Source: Saprospiraceae bacterium (GTDB taxonomy: Bacteria > Bacteroidota > Bacteroidia > Chitinophagales > Saprospiraceae). Taken from it: 64,000 bases of DNA. Where the stretch lies: assembly GCA_028279185.1 (NCBI GenBank), contig JANQSS010000226.1:80817-144816 (forward strand), read 5' to 3'. Position numbers and translations under genes: made by a program. Below, piece by piece: positions 44,390 through 53,975 of this stretch. Position 1 is the first letter of the stretch; every line of letters begins with the position of its first letter. The notes below the pieces were generated by a model. The model saw nothing but the letters and a program-made list of their open reading frames with translations, ran no database searches and was not told the origin of the DNA.

Positions 44390-47098
44390 ATGAAATCTCA
44401 TACTATAATTCGGTTTTACACAGTAGCACTGTTTGTGCTTGTATCTACATGCGTGTCACTAGGACAAGATTTTATTCCGACAGATGCGAATCGAAACGCA
44501 TTGGAACTAGTAGATTTGGAACGAGCCTATCGCTTGTGGTCCCAAGACGTTAATCTCGACGAAACAAAAGGGTGGAAATGGTATCAGCGCTGGCTGGAAG
44601 AAGAGTTAAGAAATAGCACATTACATAAAGGGTGGCCGCATAGAACGAATTACCTGAAGGAAGCGGTAGAACTAAGTAAAACAAAAACAAGTCAATCCAG
44701 AAGTGCTGGTACCTGGATGCCTGTGGGGCCATCGACATTTCCGACAATTCCAGGTGGTAATTTATTTCGGGGCATGGGAAGGATAAATACAGTAGCTTTT
44801 CACCCCACGGACCCTAACACTATTTTTGTAGGGGTAGCACAAGGCGGTGTTTGGAAATCGACAAATAGTGGTCAGACCTGGATGCCACTAACTGATGACT
44901 TACCTGTCATTCGCATAAATGATATCGCAATTGATCCGACTGATCCTGATATCATGTACGTTTGCGTAGGTGATTATGCTTATGTTGGAGCTTCACTGGA
45001 AACAGACTCAAGAAAACGAAATACACATTATGGATTAGGTATTTATAAGACAACTGATGGTGGTTTGACATGGGAGCCAACAGGATTGACGTTTGACCAA
45101 TTGGATCGGGATGCTTCACTTATGCGACGTGTATTTATTAATCCAAATAATAATGAAGAACTCCTGGCCGCGGGAATAAGCGGTGTATTTCGATCTTTAG
45201 ACGGTGGGAATACATGGGATAAAACTCTTGATCAAGTCATGTCGGATTTTGAGCAAGATGAAATTAATGGAAATATTATCTATGCGTCCAGTTTTCGCGT
45301 CAATGTGCTTGACATTGGACAGTCAGCCATTTGGAAAACTACGGATTTTGGAGGGACTTGGACTCAATTAAATATTAATTTTACGGGAACAAATGCACAA
45401 CGCGTTGAATTAGCAATTGCTCCTTCAAATAATCAAGTCGTTTATGCACTAGTCGCCAATTCAGCTGGAGGTTTTTTTGGACTCTACAGGTCCTCAAATG
45501 CTGGCCTGACCTGGACGCTTCAGTCCAGTGAGCCGAATATTTTACATTGGTATGGTGGAACAAGTGGTGGTGGCCAAGGTACTTATGACTTAGCAATAAT
45601 GGTCGACGCTGATAACGCGGATTTAATTTATACTGGCGGTATCAATATGTGGGGAAGTGAAGATGGTGGTATTAATTGGAAGCGTGCCAGTTTCTGGCTA
45701 CCTCAGTACGGATCAAGTTTGCATGCGGATCATCATTTTTATAAATACAATCCCTTGGATGAATATTATTATGCCTGTCATGATGGAGGTATAAATCGTA
45801 CGAAGGAAATATTTTTATATACCCAGACCGAAATGGATGTTCCAGGTTTTTCATTTGAAACACAATGGGAAGATATCAGCGCAGGAATGGAAATCACATC
45901 ATTTTATCGAATGGATGTATCTAAAATTCACGTGGGCGATGTTGTAGCGGGATCTCAGGATAATTCAAATTTTATTAAACGGGACACGCAGTGGCTTAAC
46001 GTTGTATTAGGTGATGGCATGGATTGTTTTTTTCACCCGTCGAACGGAAATATTGCCTACGTTTCAACACAAGGTGGAAATTTAAGGCGAACAAATGACC
46101 GCGGCGACTCTTTTATTGGTGGATTAACAAGTGATATTCGATCAATAGAAACAGGTGGTTGGACGACTCCGTTTGAAAGTGATCCACATAATTCGGATGG
46201 AATATATGCCGCTTTCGGAAATGTGTGGTACAGCTCAAATAGGGGAGATGATTGGACGCAATTGACTGACTTTAGCCCGGTGCCGGGAAGTGATTTTATC
46301 CTGCCTGGGTCTAGTTTGACTATTGCTCCGAGTAATCCAAATCGTTTTTATGTGGCCAAACGACCCTATCCCGCGTTTAGCCTTCCTGGAGAACTTTGGA
46401 CAACTGCTAATGGCGGAGGTAATATGATAAATCGTACGGCTGGATTACCCAGCTCATTATTTATTACGAGCACAGCTGTACATGAATTATTTGATACCTA
46501 TGTCATCGTTACAGTCGGAGGTTTTGAAGATGGATCCAAGGTGTTTAAGTCGGTCGATGCTGGATTAACGTGGGAAAATATTTCAGGAAATTTACCAAAT
46601 ATTCCAATTAATTCAATCGAACTAAGACCAAATTCTGAGACTAATGAAATGTATATTGCTACTGATATCGGTGTTTACGTTCGAAGTGATGTGACGAACG
46701 ATTGGCAACTATTTAGTCAGGGACTTCCCAATGTCATAGTGTCAGATTTAGTGATCGATGTGACAAATGATTTGTTATATGCGTCAACTTTCGGTCGTGG
46801 AATATGGGCAAGTGATTTAGCTGTGCTTTCGAGTAGTACTAACCAAGAATTATCTCTTCCCAATATTCAAATTGTGCCTAATCCAAATAAAGGGGTATTC
46901 GGGTGTGTTGTTTCGAATTTTAATTCAGAAGATGCAAAAATTCGAATAGTTGATATTACCGGTCGACAGGTTTACAATGGCAGAAAGCAAATTCGAAGTG
47001 GGCAGCTAACTTTTAATCTCAATTTATTGAGTGGCACATACTTCTTACGAATAGAGGATGGACAAAAAGCCTCGGTAGCGCGTTTCATTATCAATTAA
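44390..47098 (+). CDS. Secreted sortilin/BNR-type beta-propeller protein with T9SS sorting domain
   Basis: 902 residues. An N-terminal signal ends VSLGQ. From about 105 (WMPVGPSTFP) the protein carries many Asp-box/BNR motifs 'S/T-x-D/N-x-G-x-T-W' (for example STNSGQTW, TTDGGLTW, SLDGGNTW, SSNAGLTW, SEDGGINW, SVDAGLTW). These are typical of the sortilin (VPS10)/exo-sialidase-like propeller repeats of Bacteroidota. The last ~80 residues (from IQIVPNPNKGVF, with VDITGRQVYNG and LLSGTYFLRI) are a type A T9SS sorting domain. It is therefore exported across the outer membrane. No sialidase active-site set (Arg triad) is evident, so a binding or scaffold role is as likely as a hydrolase. The M23 gene follows after 7 bp. 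Confidence 0.88.
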   Translation: MKSHTIIRFYTVALFVLVSTCVSLGQDFIPTDANRNALELVDLERAYRLWSQDVNLDETKGWKWYQRWLEEELRNSTLHKGWPHRTNYLKEAVELSKTKTSQSRSAGTWMPVGPSTFPTIPGGNLFRGMGRINTVAFHPTDPNTIFVGVAQGGVWKSTNSGQTWMPLTDDLPVIRINDIAIDPTDPDIMYVCVGDYAYVGASLETDSRKRNTHYGLGIYKTTDGGLTWEPTGLTFDQLDRDASLMRRVFINPNNNEELLAAGISGVFRSLDGGNTWDKTLDQVMSDFEQDEINGNIIYASSFRVNVLDIGQSAIWKTTDFGGTWTQLNINFTGTNAQRVELAIAPSNNQVVYALVANSAGGFFGLYRSSNAGLTWTLQSSEPNILHWYGGTSGGGQGTYDLAIMVDADNADLIYTGGINMWGSEDGGINWKRASFWLPQYGSSLHADHHFYKYNPLDEYYYACHDGGINRTKEIFLYTQTEMDVPGFSFETQWEDISAGMEITSFYRMDVSKIHVGDVVAGSQDNSNFIKRDTQWLNVVLGDGMDCFFHPSNGNIAYVSTQGGNLRRTNDRGDSFIGGLTSDIRSIETGGWTTPFESDPHNSDGIYAAFGNVWYSSNRGDDWTQLTDFSPVPGSDFILPGSSLTIAPSNPNRFYVAKRPYPAFSLPGELWTTANGGGNMINRTAGLPSSLFITSTAVHELFDTYVIVTVGGFEDGSKVFKSVDAGLTWENISGNLPNIPINSIELRPNSETNEMYIATDIGVYVRSDVTNDWQLFSQGLPNVIVSDLVIDVTNDLLYASTFGRGIWASDLAVLSSSTNQELSLPNIQIVPNPNKGVFGCVVSNFNSEDAKIRIVDITGRQVYNGRKQIRSGQLTFNLNLLSGTYFLRIEDGQKASVARFIIN

Positions 47099-47105
47099 AG
47101 TTGTT

Positions 47106-47720
47106 ATGCGTGCTGATTACTTTATTTTATTAATTGCTTTGGTTTATTTGTGGTCTTGTCAATTGTCTGATGATGAGATGAGTAACCATAATTGCATGGG
47201 TTATATTGCCTCGACAAATTCTGACTTCGTTTTGCCCTATCCCGTTGGGAGTTCATATGAAGTCATTCAAGGAAATTGTTCTCACGTATCAGACTTATGG
47301 AATAGTCATCAAGAAGGCACACCCTGGCAATATGCCTACGATTTTTTGATGCCAATCGGAACCATTATTACGGCACCTGCGGCTGGGGTGGTGCGATATG
47401 TCGAAGAAAGAAATAGTGATGATGATAAAGGTCTTGAAAGTGGGAATGCAATCGTAATCGAACACGACAATGGGTTGTTTTCCGGATACGGTCATTTAAC
47501 ACAAAATGGAGCGCTAGTTGTTGTTGATCAAATGATTCGTCAAGGTGACACCATAGCTTTAAGTGGTAATTCAGGGGCTAGTCAAATACCACATCTACAT
47601 TTTCAAATTGGACCCTGCCTGCAATTAGAATCATGCGGGTCATTGCCTACAACATTTCGCAATACGACATATCATGATACGGCGCTCGAAAAAATGGAGT
47701 ATTTAGCCATGCCCTATTAA
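47106..47720 (+). CDS. M23-family (LytM-like) peptidase lipoprotein, possibly inactive
   Basis: 204 residues. The lipoprotein signal ends YLWSC (Cys18). The M23 domain (about 65-170) has the zinc-ligand Asp79 (YAYDFLMPIGT), the YGHL motif (His130) and the HLHF motif (His163/His165). The first zinc-ligand His, normally four residues before the Asp, is replaced by Gln75 with Tyr at 76, so catalysis is doubtful. Related proteins with 'YA-x-D-F' motifs exist, so this may be a variant subfamily. Active members cut peptidoglycan cross-bridges; inactive ones act as activators of amidases. It is likely co-transcribed with the propeller gene 7 bp upstream. Confidence 0.82.
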   Translation: MRADYFILLIALVYLWSCQLSDDEMSNHNCMGYIASTNSDFVLPYPVGSSYEVIQGNCSHVSDLWNSHQEGTPWQYAYDFLMPIGTIITAPAAGVVRYVEERNSDDDKGLESGNAIVIEHDNGLFSGYGHLTQNGALVVVDQMIRQGDTIALSGNSGASQIPHLHFQIGPCLQLESCGSLPTTFRNTTYHDTALEKMEYLAMPY

Positions 47721-47730
47721 CCTATTTCAA

Positions 47731-50700
47731 TTAGTTTGACAAAACATCGAATAATATTCCATCCTGCACATAGAGTTGGGCATTAACCTCTACATGCAAT
47801 GTTTTAATCGTTACATTTTCGTCGACAACAGGATAATTGACTTTGTTTTTTGGAATGAGGACGTGAGAAGCTGCGTTAGGAACAATTTGAGTCGACCAGT
47901 TGAGGGGATTCTCCCAATCGGTATCCACCTCGCCGGTCCAAACAAAGTCACGACTGAAAATAAACTGACCACCACTTGTTATTGACAAGTTTTGATCAAA
48001 TATTATGGCTTTATTTATCATATCAAGACTATCACCTTCGGTGTCGACGATTTGCCAGGTATTTAAATGCTCATTTTCATTTCGTGACAGTAACTCTACA
48101 TTTTCCGGTTGTATGCATGAAAAACCTAAATCGACAATTGACAAGGCCACGATCGAATTGAAAGTTTGATTATTTCCATAATTATTGATAACATAATATA
48201 CATGATCCGATGCTCCTCCGTAAGGAATGCTGTCTGGTAGTTGATTAATACGTGTTACAACGAGTTCGCCGTCTGGGTAAGGACCCGTTGATGGCAAAGT
48301 TATAGCAATACCAGTTCCTGGAAATTGCAGTTCTCCCGGACCAATAGCATCGGCTTTTGCACTGGCTCCACGTCCAACAGGAACCGTACTTGGAACTATT
48401 GTCGCTGTATTGACTAGGTGGCCATGATGCGAATTTGCTTTATCAAGAATAATTTGCTCTTGAATTAAATTGTTGAATTGATAATAGGCAATTAAGTCAG
48501 GGTCGGACTGGATGGCGTCCTCTTTCGTAATGTGGCGAAGAAGACGAATTTCATCCTGATTTAACGCACGCCTCCAAAGCGTTACCTCGTCAATTTCACC
48601 CTGAAATGATTTACTATAATGACCATAGCCTACATAAATATTATTGAATTCGCCAGGGGATAGTTCAATAGAATGAACAAACTTTTCTTCATTTAAATAG
48701 AGCGTAGCTTGATGTGGTTCTATAACCAATGCGACATAACTCCATTCATCCAGCGGTATAGTTATCCCACTATTGCCACCCCAATTCGCGGCATTTCCAG
48801 GCCATTTATACCATAATTTATCTCCAAAGTAACTTACAATGAGGCCTTCTGTATAATCACAATGGGCGCACCAGTCTCCACTGGAAAATAAAGCTGCAAA
48901 CCCCTGCTGGCCTCCGTCTGGTTTCCACCAGCCTGTGACCGTAAAGTGTGAAATGTCAGATAAATTGGCGTCTTGCGCGACTAAATAATCGCCATTGTCG
49001 AATGTTTTTAATGTATGACCGGGGATTGTATCTGGGCTACAATTTTGAAATGAATAGATTAAGTTCTCAAAAGTATCCGTGTGCACAATTCCTCCTTGGT
49101 CAATAGTTAATATTATCGAATAACTTCCTTCTTGACCTAAGACAATTTTTGGGTTTCGAATATTTGCGTCACTGATAAATAATGGCATTGGTGAAATGGT
49201 CCAATTCCAGGCGACTCCTTCATGATTTATAATGGAATGACATTCAAGTGAAATTGTGTCTCGTTGGCAATAAATGGTGTCCTGTTGAACATATGGCATA
49301 AGTTGAATCTTATTAGGACGCAATGTGGGGGCCTCCCAAATACCTTTGCTGGTAGCCATTCGAATTTTTTCATCACGGTAAAAGGGGAGTATTTTAAATC
49401 CCGTATGCAGCGCAGGAAGCCCTTCGTCGTAGGTGTGCCAGGTTCCTGGTGTTTTGTCATAATAAAAAAAGCGACTATTTGTAAGCGCATAGATGACATC
49501 ACCAGCATCGCTCGCATGATATATCAAATCCTTGATATTTTCATCCGAAATCACCGAAGAATAATGATTTGTCCAGGATGTTCCACCATTCGTCGAACTG
49601 AAGATTTTATTTCCATTTGAAGATGAGTTTGATGCTACCCACAGTTCATTTTTATCAAATGGATTTAATGTAAGAGACAAATTGCGCCAACTACCACTTG
49701 CGTATGGTGGTGTCGGAAGCTCGATGAAAGTATATCCTCCATCAGTTGACTTGAATATTTTCCAAACCCAATAGCTGACATTAATTATTGCGTAAATAGA
49801 ATTTGGATCATCTCTACTTATTTCGAACCGACGGACGGATCCCTCAAATGTATATAGGGTATCGAAATTAATTCCACCGTCGATGGACTTATATAAAATA
49901 TTTTCGCTGCCTAAGTAGGACACGTTGGCGTGAATCGGATGCCATTCTATTTCACTGTACGAAAAATGAAAGTAACTCTGCGTTGGGTATCGATCAAGGT
50001 TTGGTATACCCTGACTTGGTTCATGCAGACTGTCCGGAAGTAATTTGTCTCCAATGTCGCTAAAATGTGAGCGCTTATTAAACATGGGGTTTATGTAACC
50101 GGTGGCTGATTCGGCGCCGCCGAGAAATATAGAATTTCCCTCGCCATAGTTTTCATGCCAGGCTACGTCTCCGTTATGATATCGACCGCCGACCCAAACA
50201 TCCTCATTCCAACCTTGGGCAAATCCCCACATATGTGTTGATGTTATACCGTTCATTCGAATTTCTGTTGTTTGGCATTCGTCGTTGGAATAATTAATTC
50301 CGCCGTCTGAACAAATCCAAATGTCATTTCCAGAGATGTCAATATCTTGAATATCAGCATGCATGTCCAGCGATCGGGAACCTCTTATATAGTCGAAATT
50401 GCCGCCTTTATTAGCCGATTCGCAAAACCATATCGTCCCTACCCAGAATTTATCTGCATCGTTGTGCGAGACATCTAAATCAAAATTGTACCAACCCTGG
50501 TGGTAGCCACTGGAGTATCCAGCTACGTACCAATTTGAATCCACGTCATTACCTGGTGCATATGGTCCCCCATCAAAACCACTATCTTCCTGCCATGTTT
50601 CTCCCCCGTCATTGCTATAATAAACACCAATCCAACCTTGGTCACCTGCTTTTCCATCGGCAATTATTCCGGCATAAACGCGATTTGGGTTCGCGGGGGA

Positions 50701-51729
50701 AACACCAATTTTACATCCAAACACTTGCGCAACGTTAAGATCGGATGGCACATAATACCCATTGTCTTTTAGTGCCCAATTTGCACCGCCATCTACTGAT
50801 TTATAAATTTCTGGTCGTTTTGACACATCATTTTTAACTGAAATGAACAATGTATCATTAGTTCCGGGCATAGCCTCGATGTCGAATACATACCCGCTGA
50901 ATGATGAATTCCAGGTTATACCTCCATTCGTTGATTTCAATAAATTAGTGTTTGTAGCAGCATAAACGATTTGTGAATTTGTCGAATGCAAATAAAATTG
51001 TTCTACAGTGGAACCGGCTATGTATATCTCAGTCCATGTCGAACCTCCATTTGTGGTTTTATATATCGCAGATCCCATGGCCATATACACAGTATTTTCA
51101 TCGAATGGGTCGACCTTAAGATCGCGTGCTGCACCAAAGGCATAATTTCGTGCTATTGGCGTCCATTCATGTCCTTTATTTATTGACTTAAACAGACTTC
51201 CAGTTTCTGTACTTGCATATAAAATGGAGTCATTCGATGGCGCCAGGCCTATGCAATAGATGTTTGCTTGGTGTAATGAATGTTGTGAATTTCCAGATGA
51301 TTTATACGTACGATTTGGACCGATGTTCGACCAAGTTGAAGAGCTATTTCTGCCCGAGTTATTTATCGATTCTTCCGGAGCATATTGCCTGACCAATTCA
51401 TGCTCCATCGGTTTGTTGACCATGCCATTGTCGTCGACGTAATCTACAACTTGTTTGTACCAATGCTTAAAATTTTGTGTATGAATATTTTTTTCAAATG
51501 GATGAAGTTTGAAATATTCCTGATAGAGTGTAGTGATTCGAATAAAATTTTCGCAATCGGAATACATGACCATTGCCCATTGAGGCGTTTTATCATTCAC
51601 TTTAGGCAAGGCCTTAAACCAATCAGGATGGCAAGGATATACCGGTTGTACGCCCAATGATGCCGATTGTCCTAGTATGAAAAAGGGTAGGAATAAAAAC
51701 AAGGACAAAACAAGTGAATTGACGCTCAT
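47731..51729 (-). CDS. Secreted sortilin-type beta-propeller protein with PKD-like and LamG domains (1332 aa)
   Basis: A signal peptide ends FILGQ. Residues about 30-130 are an N-terminal region. From about 133 (STWSNIGPNR) to about 780 there are BNR/sortilin-like blades with Asp-box motifs (SINKGHEW, TTNGGSTW, STNGGITW, SVDGGANW, SNDGGETW, STNGGTSW). About 825-905 is PKD-like (VAWNWTISPMP, GSYSIILTID). About 930-1110 is a LamG jelly roll closed by GEIDEVTLWRRALNQDEI. The C-terminal part contains DWENPLNWSTQIVPNAA, a segment frequent near the ends of Bacteroidota surface proteins, but there is no recognisable T9SS sorting domain. Two propeller genes face each other here, with the M23 gene between them. 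Export is certain from the signal; final anchoring is unclear. Confidence 0.85.
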   Translation of the reverse strand: MSVNSLVLSLFLFLPFFILGQSASLGVQPVYPCHPDWFKALPKVNDKTPQWAMVMYSDCENFIRITTLYQEYFKLHPFEKNIHTQNFKHWYKQVVDYVDDNGMVNKPMEHELVRQYAPEESINNSGRNSSSTWSNIGPNRTYKSSGNSQHSLHQANIYCIGLAPSNDSILYASTETGSLFKSINKGHEWTPIARNYAFGAARDLKVDPFDENTVYMAMGSAIYKTTNGGSTWTEIYIAGSTVEQFYLHSTNSQIVYAATNTNLLKSTNGGITWNSSFSGYVFDIEAMPGTNDTLFISVKNDVSKRPEIYKSVDGGANWALKDNGYYVPSDLNVAQVFGCKIGVSPANPNRVYAGIIADGKAGDQGWIGVYYSNDGGETWQEDSGFDGGPYAPGNDVDSNWYVAGYSSGYHQGWYNFDLDVSHNDADKFWVGTIWFCESANKGGNFDYIRGSRSLDMHADIQDIDISGNDIWICSDGGINYSNDECQTTEIRMNGITSTHMWGFAQGWNEDVWVGGRYHNGDVAWHENYGEGNSIFLGGAESATGYINPMFNKRSHFSDIGDKLLPDSLHEPSQGIPNLDRYPTQSYFHFSYSEIEWHPIHANVSYLGSENILYKSIDGGINFDTLYTFEGSVRRFEISRDDPNSIYAIINVSYWVWKIFKSTDGGYTFIELPTPPYASGSWRNLSLTLNPFDKNELWVASNSSSNGNKIFSSTNGGTSWTNHYSSVISDENIKDLIYHASDAGDVIYALTNSRFFYYDKTPGTWHTYDEGLPALHTGFKILPFYRDEKIRMATSKGIWEAPTLRPNKIQLMPYVQQDTIYCQRDTISLECHSIINHEGVAWNWTISPMPLFISDANIRNPKIVLGQEGSYSIILTIDQGGIVHTDTFENLIYSFQNCSPDTIPGHTLKTFDNGDYLVAQDANLSDISHFTVTGWWKPDGGQQGFAALFSSGDWCAHCDYTEGLIVSYFGDKLWYKWPGNAANWGGNSGITIPLDEWSYVALVIEPHQATLYLNEEKFVHSIELSPGEFNNIYVGYGHYSKSFQGEIDEVTLWRRALNQDEIRLLRHITKEDAIQSDPDLIAYYQFNNLIQEQIILDKANSHHGHLVNTATIVPSTVPVGRGASAKADAIGPGELQFPGTGIAITLPSTGPYPDGELVVTRINQLPDSIPYGGASDHVYYVINNYGNNQTFNSIVALSIVDLGFSCIQPENVELLSRNENEHLNTWQIVDTEGDSLDMINKAIIFDQNLSITSGGQFIFSRDFVWTGEVDTDWENPLNWSTQIVPNAASHVLIPKNKVNYPVVDENVTIKTLHVEVNAQLYVQDGILFDVLSN

Positions 51730-51993
51730 ATAAATTATATTTTCAATCGTGACCTGGGTAGTTCAATGTGTGGGAAGTCCACCATCAGATAGGCTTCATT
51801 TAGCTACTTTAACTCAGTTTATTAGCGACCATGATGATACAATTCCAAAGATATAGATTTTATGAGCCGTCGCGCTCTGTTCTTTCATTACCTGCAGTCA
51901 GTACCATACGACAATTTCTTGTATTATCTAGATTTAATCTAATTAATTTAATTGTTGGCCGCTTCATTTCTAATTCGTGTACCTTTAATTTAA

Positions 51994-52365
51994 GTGAAAC
52001 GATTTTTAATCATATTGTCTTTACTGGGAATCATCATGTCACAAACGAAAGATGTGAACCTTCTGATCTCCTATGCCTGGAATAAGGCCTATATCGTGAA
52101 GAATCTGTGCATCAATCGATTTAGCTCTCAATCCACCTGTGAAGGCGTATGTTATCTACGTCAAACTTTTGAGCAACAGGGGGAATCTGATGAATTGCCA
52201 AAGAAAATTACCTTCGAGGTGAAACAGAATTGGCAAATTATCACATCGACAGAGAAGTCCGCAATAGCTTTAATTTGCGATGAAGAACAATTGCTTCCTC
52301 TTTTGGATGATCAATTGTACAAATATCTTTCTATAAAGGAAGTATTCAAGCCACCCCGCACCTAG
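51994..52365 (+). CDS. Small exported CxGxCYL-motif protein of a Bacteroidota family
   Basis: 123 residues from a GTG start; the only nearby in-frame ATG, at 52036, would remove the hydrophobic N-terminus. A hydrophobic segment (2-16) is followed by KAYIVKNLCINRF and then CEGVCYLRQ. This 'YI-x-K-x-LC-x-NR ... C-x-G-x-CYL' pattern matches a small Bacteroidota family I know only as hypothetical proteins, commonly written C-N-G-K-C-Y-L. The two closely spaced Cys suggest metal or redox chemistry outside the cytoplasm. It heads a co-directional set with a CNVCGG barrel and a His-rich lipoprotein. Confidence 0.65.
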   Translation: MKRFLIILSLLGIIMSQTKDVNLLISYAWNKAYIVKNLCINRFSSQSTCEGVCYLRQTFEQQGESDELPKKITFEVKQNWQIITSTEKSAIALICDEEQLLPLLDDQLYKYLSIKEVFKPPRT

Positions 52366-52526
52366 TCTTTTTCTGAATTTAATTTTATTACTCACTTCAC
52401 TCAGGCGATACATTGCATTTAGCATCGTGTATGTCGGGTGATATACGATGAAAGCCCCTTGGTACATTATTATGTGCCGGGCAGATGGCTGGGCTTCATC
52501 ATCAATAAGTCGTATAAATTAAAAAA

Positions 52527-53423
52527 ATGAAAAACGTAATTCTGACAGGTATTTTAATCGGTTTCAGTCTGTACAATGTTCTGGCCTGCAATGTTTGTGG
52601 TGGCGGATTAAATATGTCCAATTTGGGCCTATTGTCACAGTATAGAAGCAATCATTTAACCACTCATTATCAACATTCTTCCTTCGAGCATGATTTCTAT
52701 CCATTTAAAGTAATGGATCGCTTCGAAAAATTGACTATCGCAGCGAGATATTCTATTTCCGATAAATGGTATGCACGAGGGGCTTTGCCATTCGTCAAGA
52801 ATGTGAGAAGAAGTGATGCTGCCTCAATTAGGAAGTCAGGTTTTTCTGACATATCTCTACTTTTTGGCTACAATGTGTCGGATTTGTTTGCATCTAAAAA
52901 GCAAGGAAAGATGTTCATCGATATGGCGGCAGGGATTAATATTCCAACCGGCAGATTCAAGGCCAACATTTATGACGACGATGTACCTATGAGCTTTAAC
53001 GCTGGTACTGGAGCGATTGGAGTTAAAATCAATCCTACAATTGGATTTTATAAGGAAAGATTCGGAATACTCTATTCCTCTGATTTCCTTTTAAATACGG
53101 CTTCTCCGGGAGGGTATAGATACGGCCATCAACTTAGCCAATCGATTTTAGGCTATAAAGCGATCGATGTCTTTAAGGCACGTGTTCGCTTAGAACCTAA
53201 TTTGGGCATTTTATATAGTATCAAAGGGTTTGACCACTATGCCAATGGTCGGAAAGTGCGTAGTACGGATATTAAGTCAGGCAACGGTATTATTGGCTTG
53301 ATAGTTAGATTTGATTCTATTATTGTTTCTACTTCAATCGGTATACCGATTTACGATGGAGGGACAACGCCGGAAACAAATATTGAAAACACTTTTTCCA
53401 CACAATTAACCTATTTATTTTAA
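52527..53423 (+). CDS. Putative outer-membrane barrel protein with N-terminal CNVCGGG motif
   Basis: 298 residues. The signal peptide is MKNVILTGILIGFSLYNVLA, and the mature protein opens CNVCGGGLNMS. The remainder is a transporter-like beta-barrel with a C-terminal aromatic strand (FSTQLTYLF, ending in Phe, as for outer-membrane barrels). It resembles the 'phenol degradation MetA-like/transporter' barrel group and Bacteroidota barrels found beside metal-homeostasis genes. The N-terminal C-x-x-C could bind metal at the periplasmic entrance. It is followed 13 bp later by a His-rich lipoprotein. Confidence 0.7.
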   Translation: MKNVILTGILIGFSLYNVLACNVCGGGLNMSNLGLLSQYRSNHLTTHYQHSSFEHDFYPFKVMDRFEKLTIAARYSISDKWYARGALPFVKNVRRSDAASIRKSGFSDISLLFGYNVSDLFASKKQGKMFIDMAAGINIPTGRFKANIYDDDVPMSFNAGTGAIGVKINPTIGFYKERFGILYSSDFLLNTASPGGYRYGHQLSQSILGYKAIDVFKARVRLEPNLGILYSIKGFDHYANGRKVRSTDIKSGNGIIGLIVRFDSIIVSTSIGIPIYDGGTTPETNIENTFSTQLTYLF

Positions 53424-53436
53424 AAAAGAATTTATT

Positions 53437-53868
53437 ATGAAAAATATATTTCTGTTTATCTTATGTATTATTGGATTGTTTTCTGTTGGATGTAATGATG
53501 ACGAAGAGGTAACCGATATGTTTGAATATCATGCCCACATCTATTCTCCTAATAATGCTGCCAAGCATTTAAAAGACACGATTCAAATTCGCGTAAACTT
53601 CGAGAGTCATACAGGTGAAACCGTACATCATGTAAAAGTGCGTATTTATAATAAAGTGACAAATGCTGAGGTTTTTAATGAACCCAATGATGCCCACGTT
53701 CATGCCACAAGCGGTGAGTTTGAGTTTAGTCAAGAGTTGGTACTGTCGCAGGAAAACGGGTTTATGGAACACTCCGACTGGATATTAGAGGCAAAAGTTT
53801 GGGGTGATGGCCCCGGTGTCAGCGAAGCGATGGAGGAAATTGAATTTCACGTCCATCCCGAAATGTAA
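53437..53868 (+). CDS. His-rich lipoprotein, possible metal binder
   Basis: 143 residues. The lipoprotein signal ends FSVGC (Cys19) followed by Asn-Asp-Asp-Glu-Glu. The mature protein has 11 His, including three His-x-His pairs (EYHAHIY, DAHVHAT, EFHVHPE) and one His-His, spread over a predicted small beta-sandwich. It may belong to the DUF4625-type small Bacteroidota lipoproteins, but I am unsure. The His content, together with the CNVCGG barrel 13 bp upstream and the CxGxC protein before it, suggests a divalent-metal role (Cu, Zn or Ni) outside the inner membrane. Confidence 0.65.
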   Translation: MKNIFLFILCIIGLFSVGCNDDEEVTDMFEYHAHIYSPNNAAKHLKDTIQIRVNFESHTGETVHHVKVRIYNKVTNAEVFNEPNDAHVHATSGEFEFSQELVLSQENGFMEHSDWILEAKVWGDGPGVSEAMEEIEFHVHPEM

Positions 53869-53888
53869 CGGTGCGAAAAATACCGATG

Positions 53889-53966
53889 TTACTTCGGTTT
53901 GGGAATCCAGGTCATACGTAAGCCGGCATATAGAAAGCCTTCACCAAATAACATACCATTGGTGGA
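53889..53966 (-). pseudogene. Possible 3' remnant of an outer-membrane protein gene
   Basis: On the minus strand, just downstream of yjbQ, a 25-codon stretch ends in TAA and reads TNGMLFGEGFLYAGLRMTW before a short basic tail. The pattern of a final amphipathic strand (FLYAGLRMTW) is typical of the C-terminus of Bacteroidota outer-membrane barrels. There is no upstream coding sequence in that frame because yjbQ occupies the place. It could be the relic of a deletion, or chance. Confidence 0.25.
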
Positions 53967-53975
53967 GGTTTTTTT
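53941..53975 (+). terminator. Rho-independent terminator candidate after the His-rich lipoprotein gene
   Basis: TCACCAA (53941-53947) pairs with TTGGTGG (53959-53965, with a final G-U) across an 11-base loop, and GG plus seven T follow. It lies 72 bp after the lipoprotein stop and reaches the end of the convergent yjbQ gene. The same bases also encode the barrel-like remnant on the other strand, so part of the symmetry could be chance. Confidence 0.5.

Noticed and set aside
44390..47098. Sialidase assignment from the Asp-box motifs
   Set aside because: Asp boxes occur in many propellers, and the catalytic Arg triad and Tyr/Glu pair of sialidases are not visible.
51730..51993. Possible short coding frame upstream of the CxGxCYL protein (51831-52085)
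   Set aside because: The frame overlaps the real gene's start and has no signal peptide, motif or biased composition.
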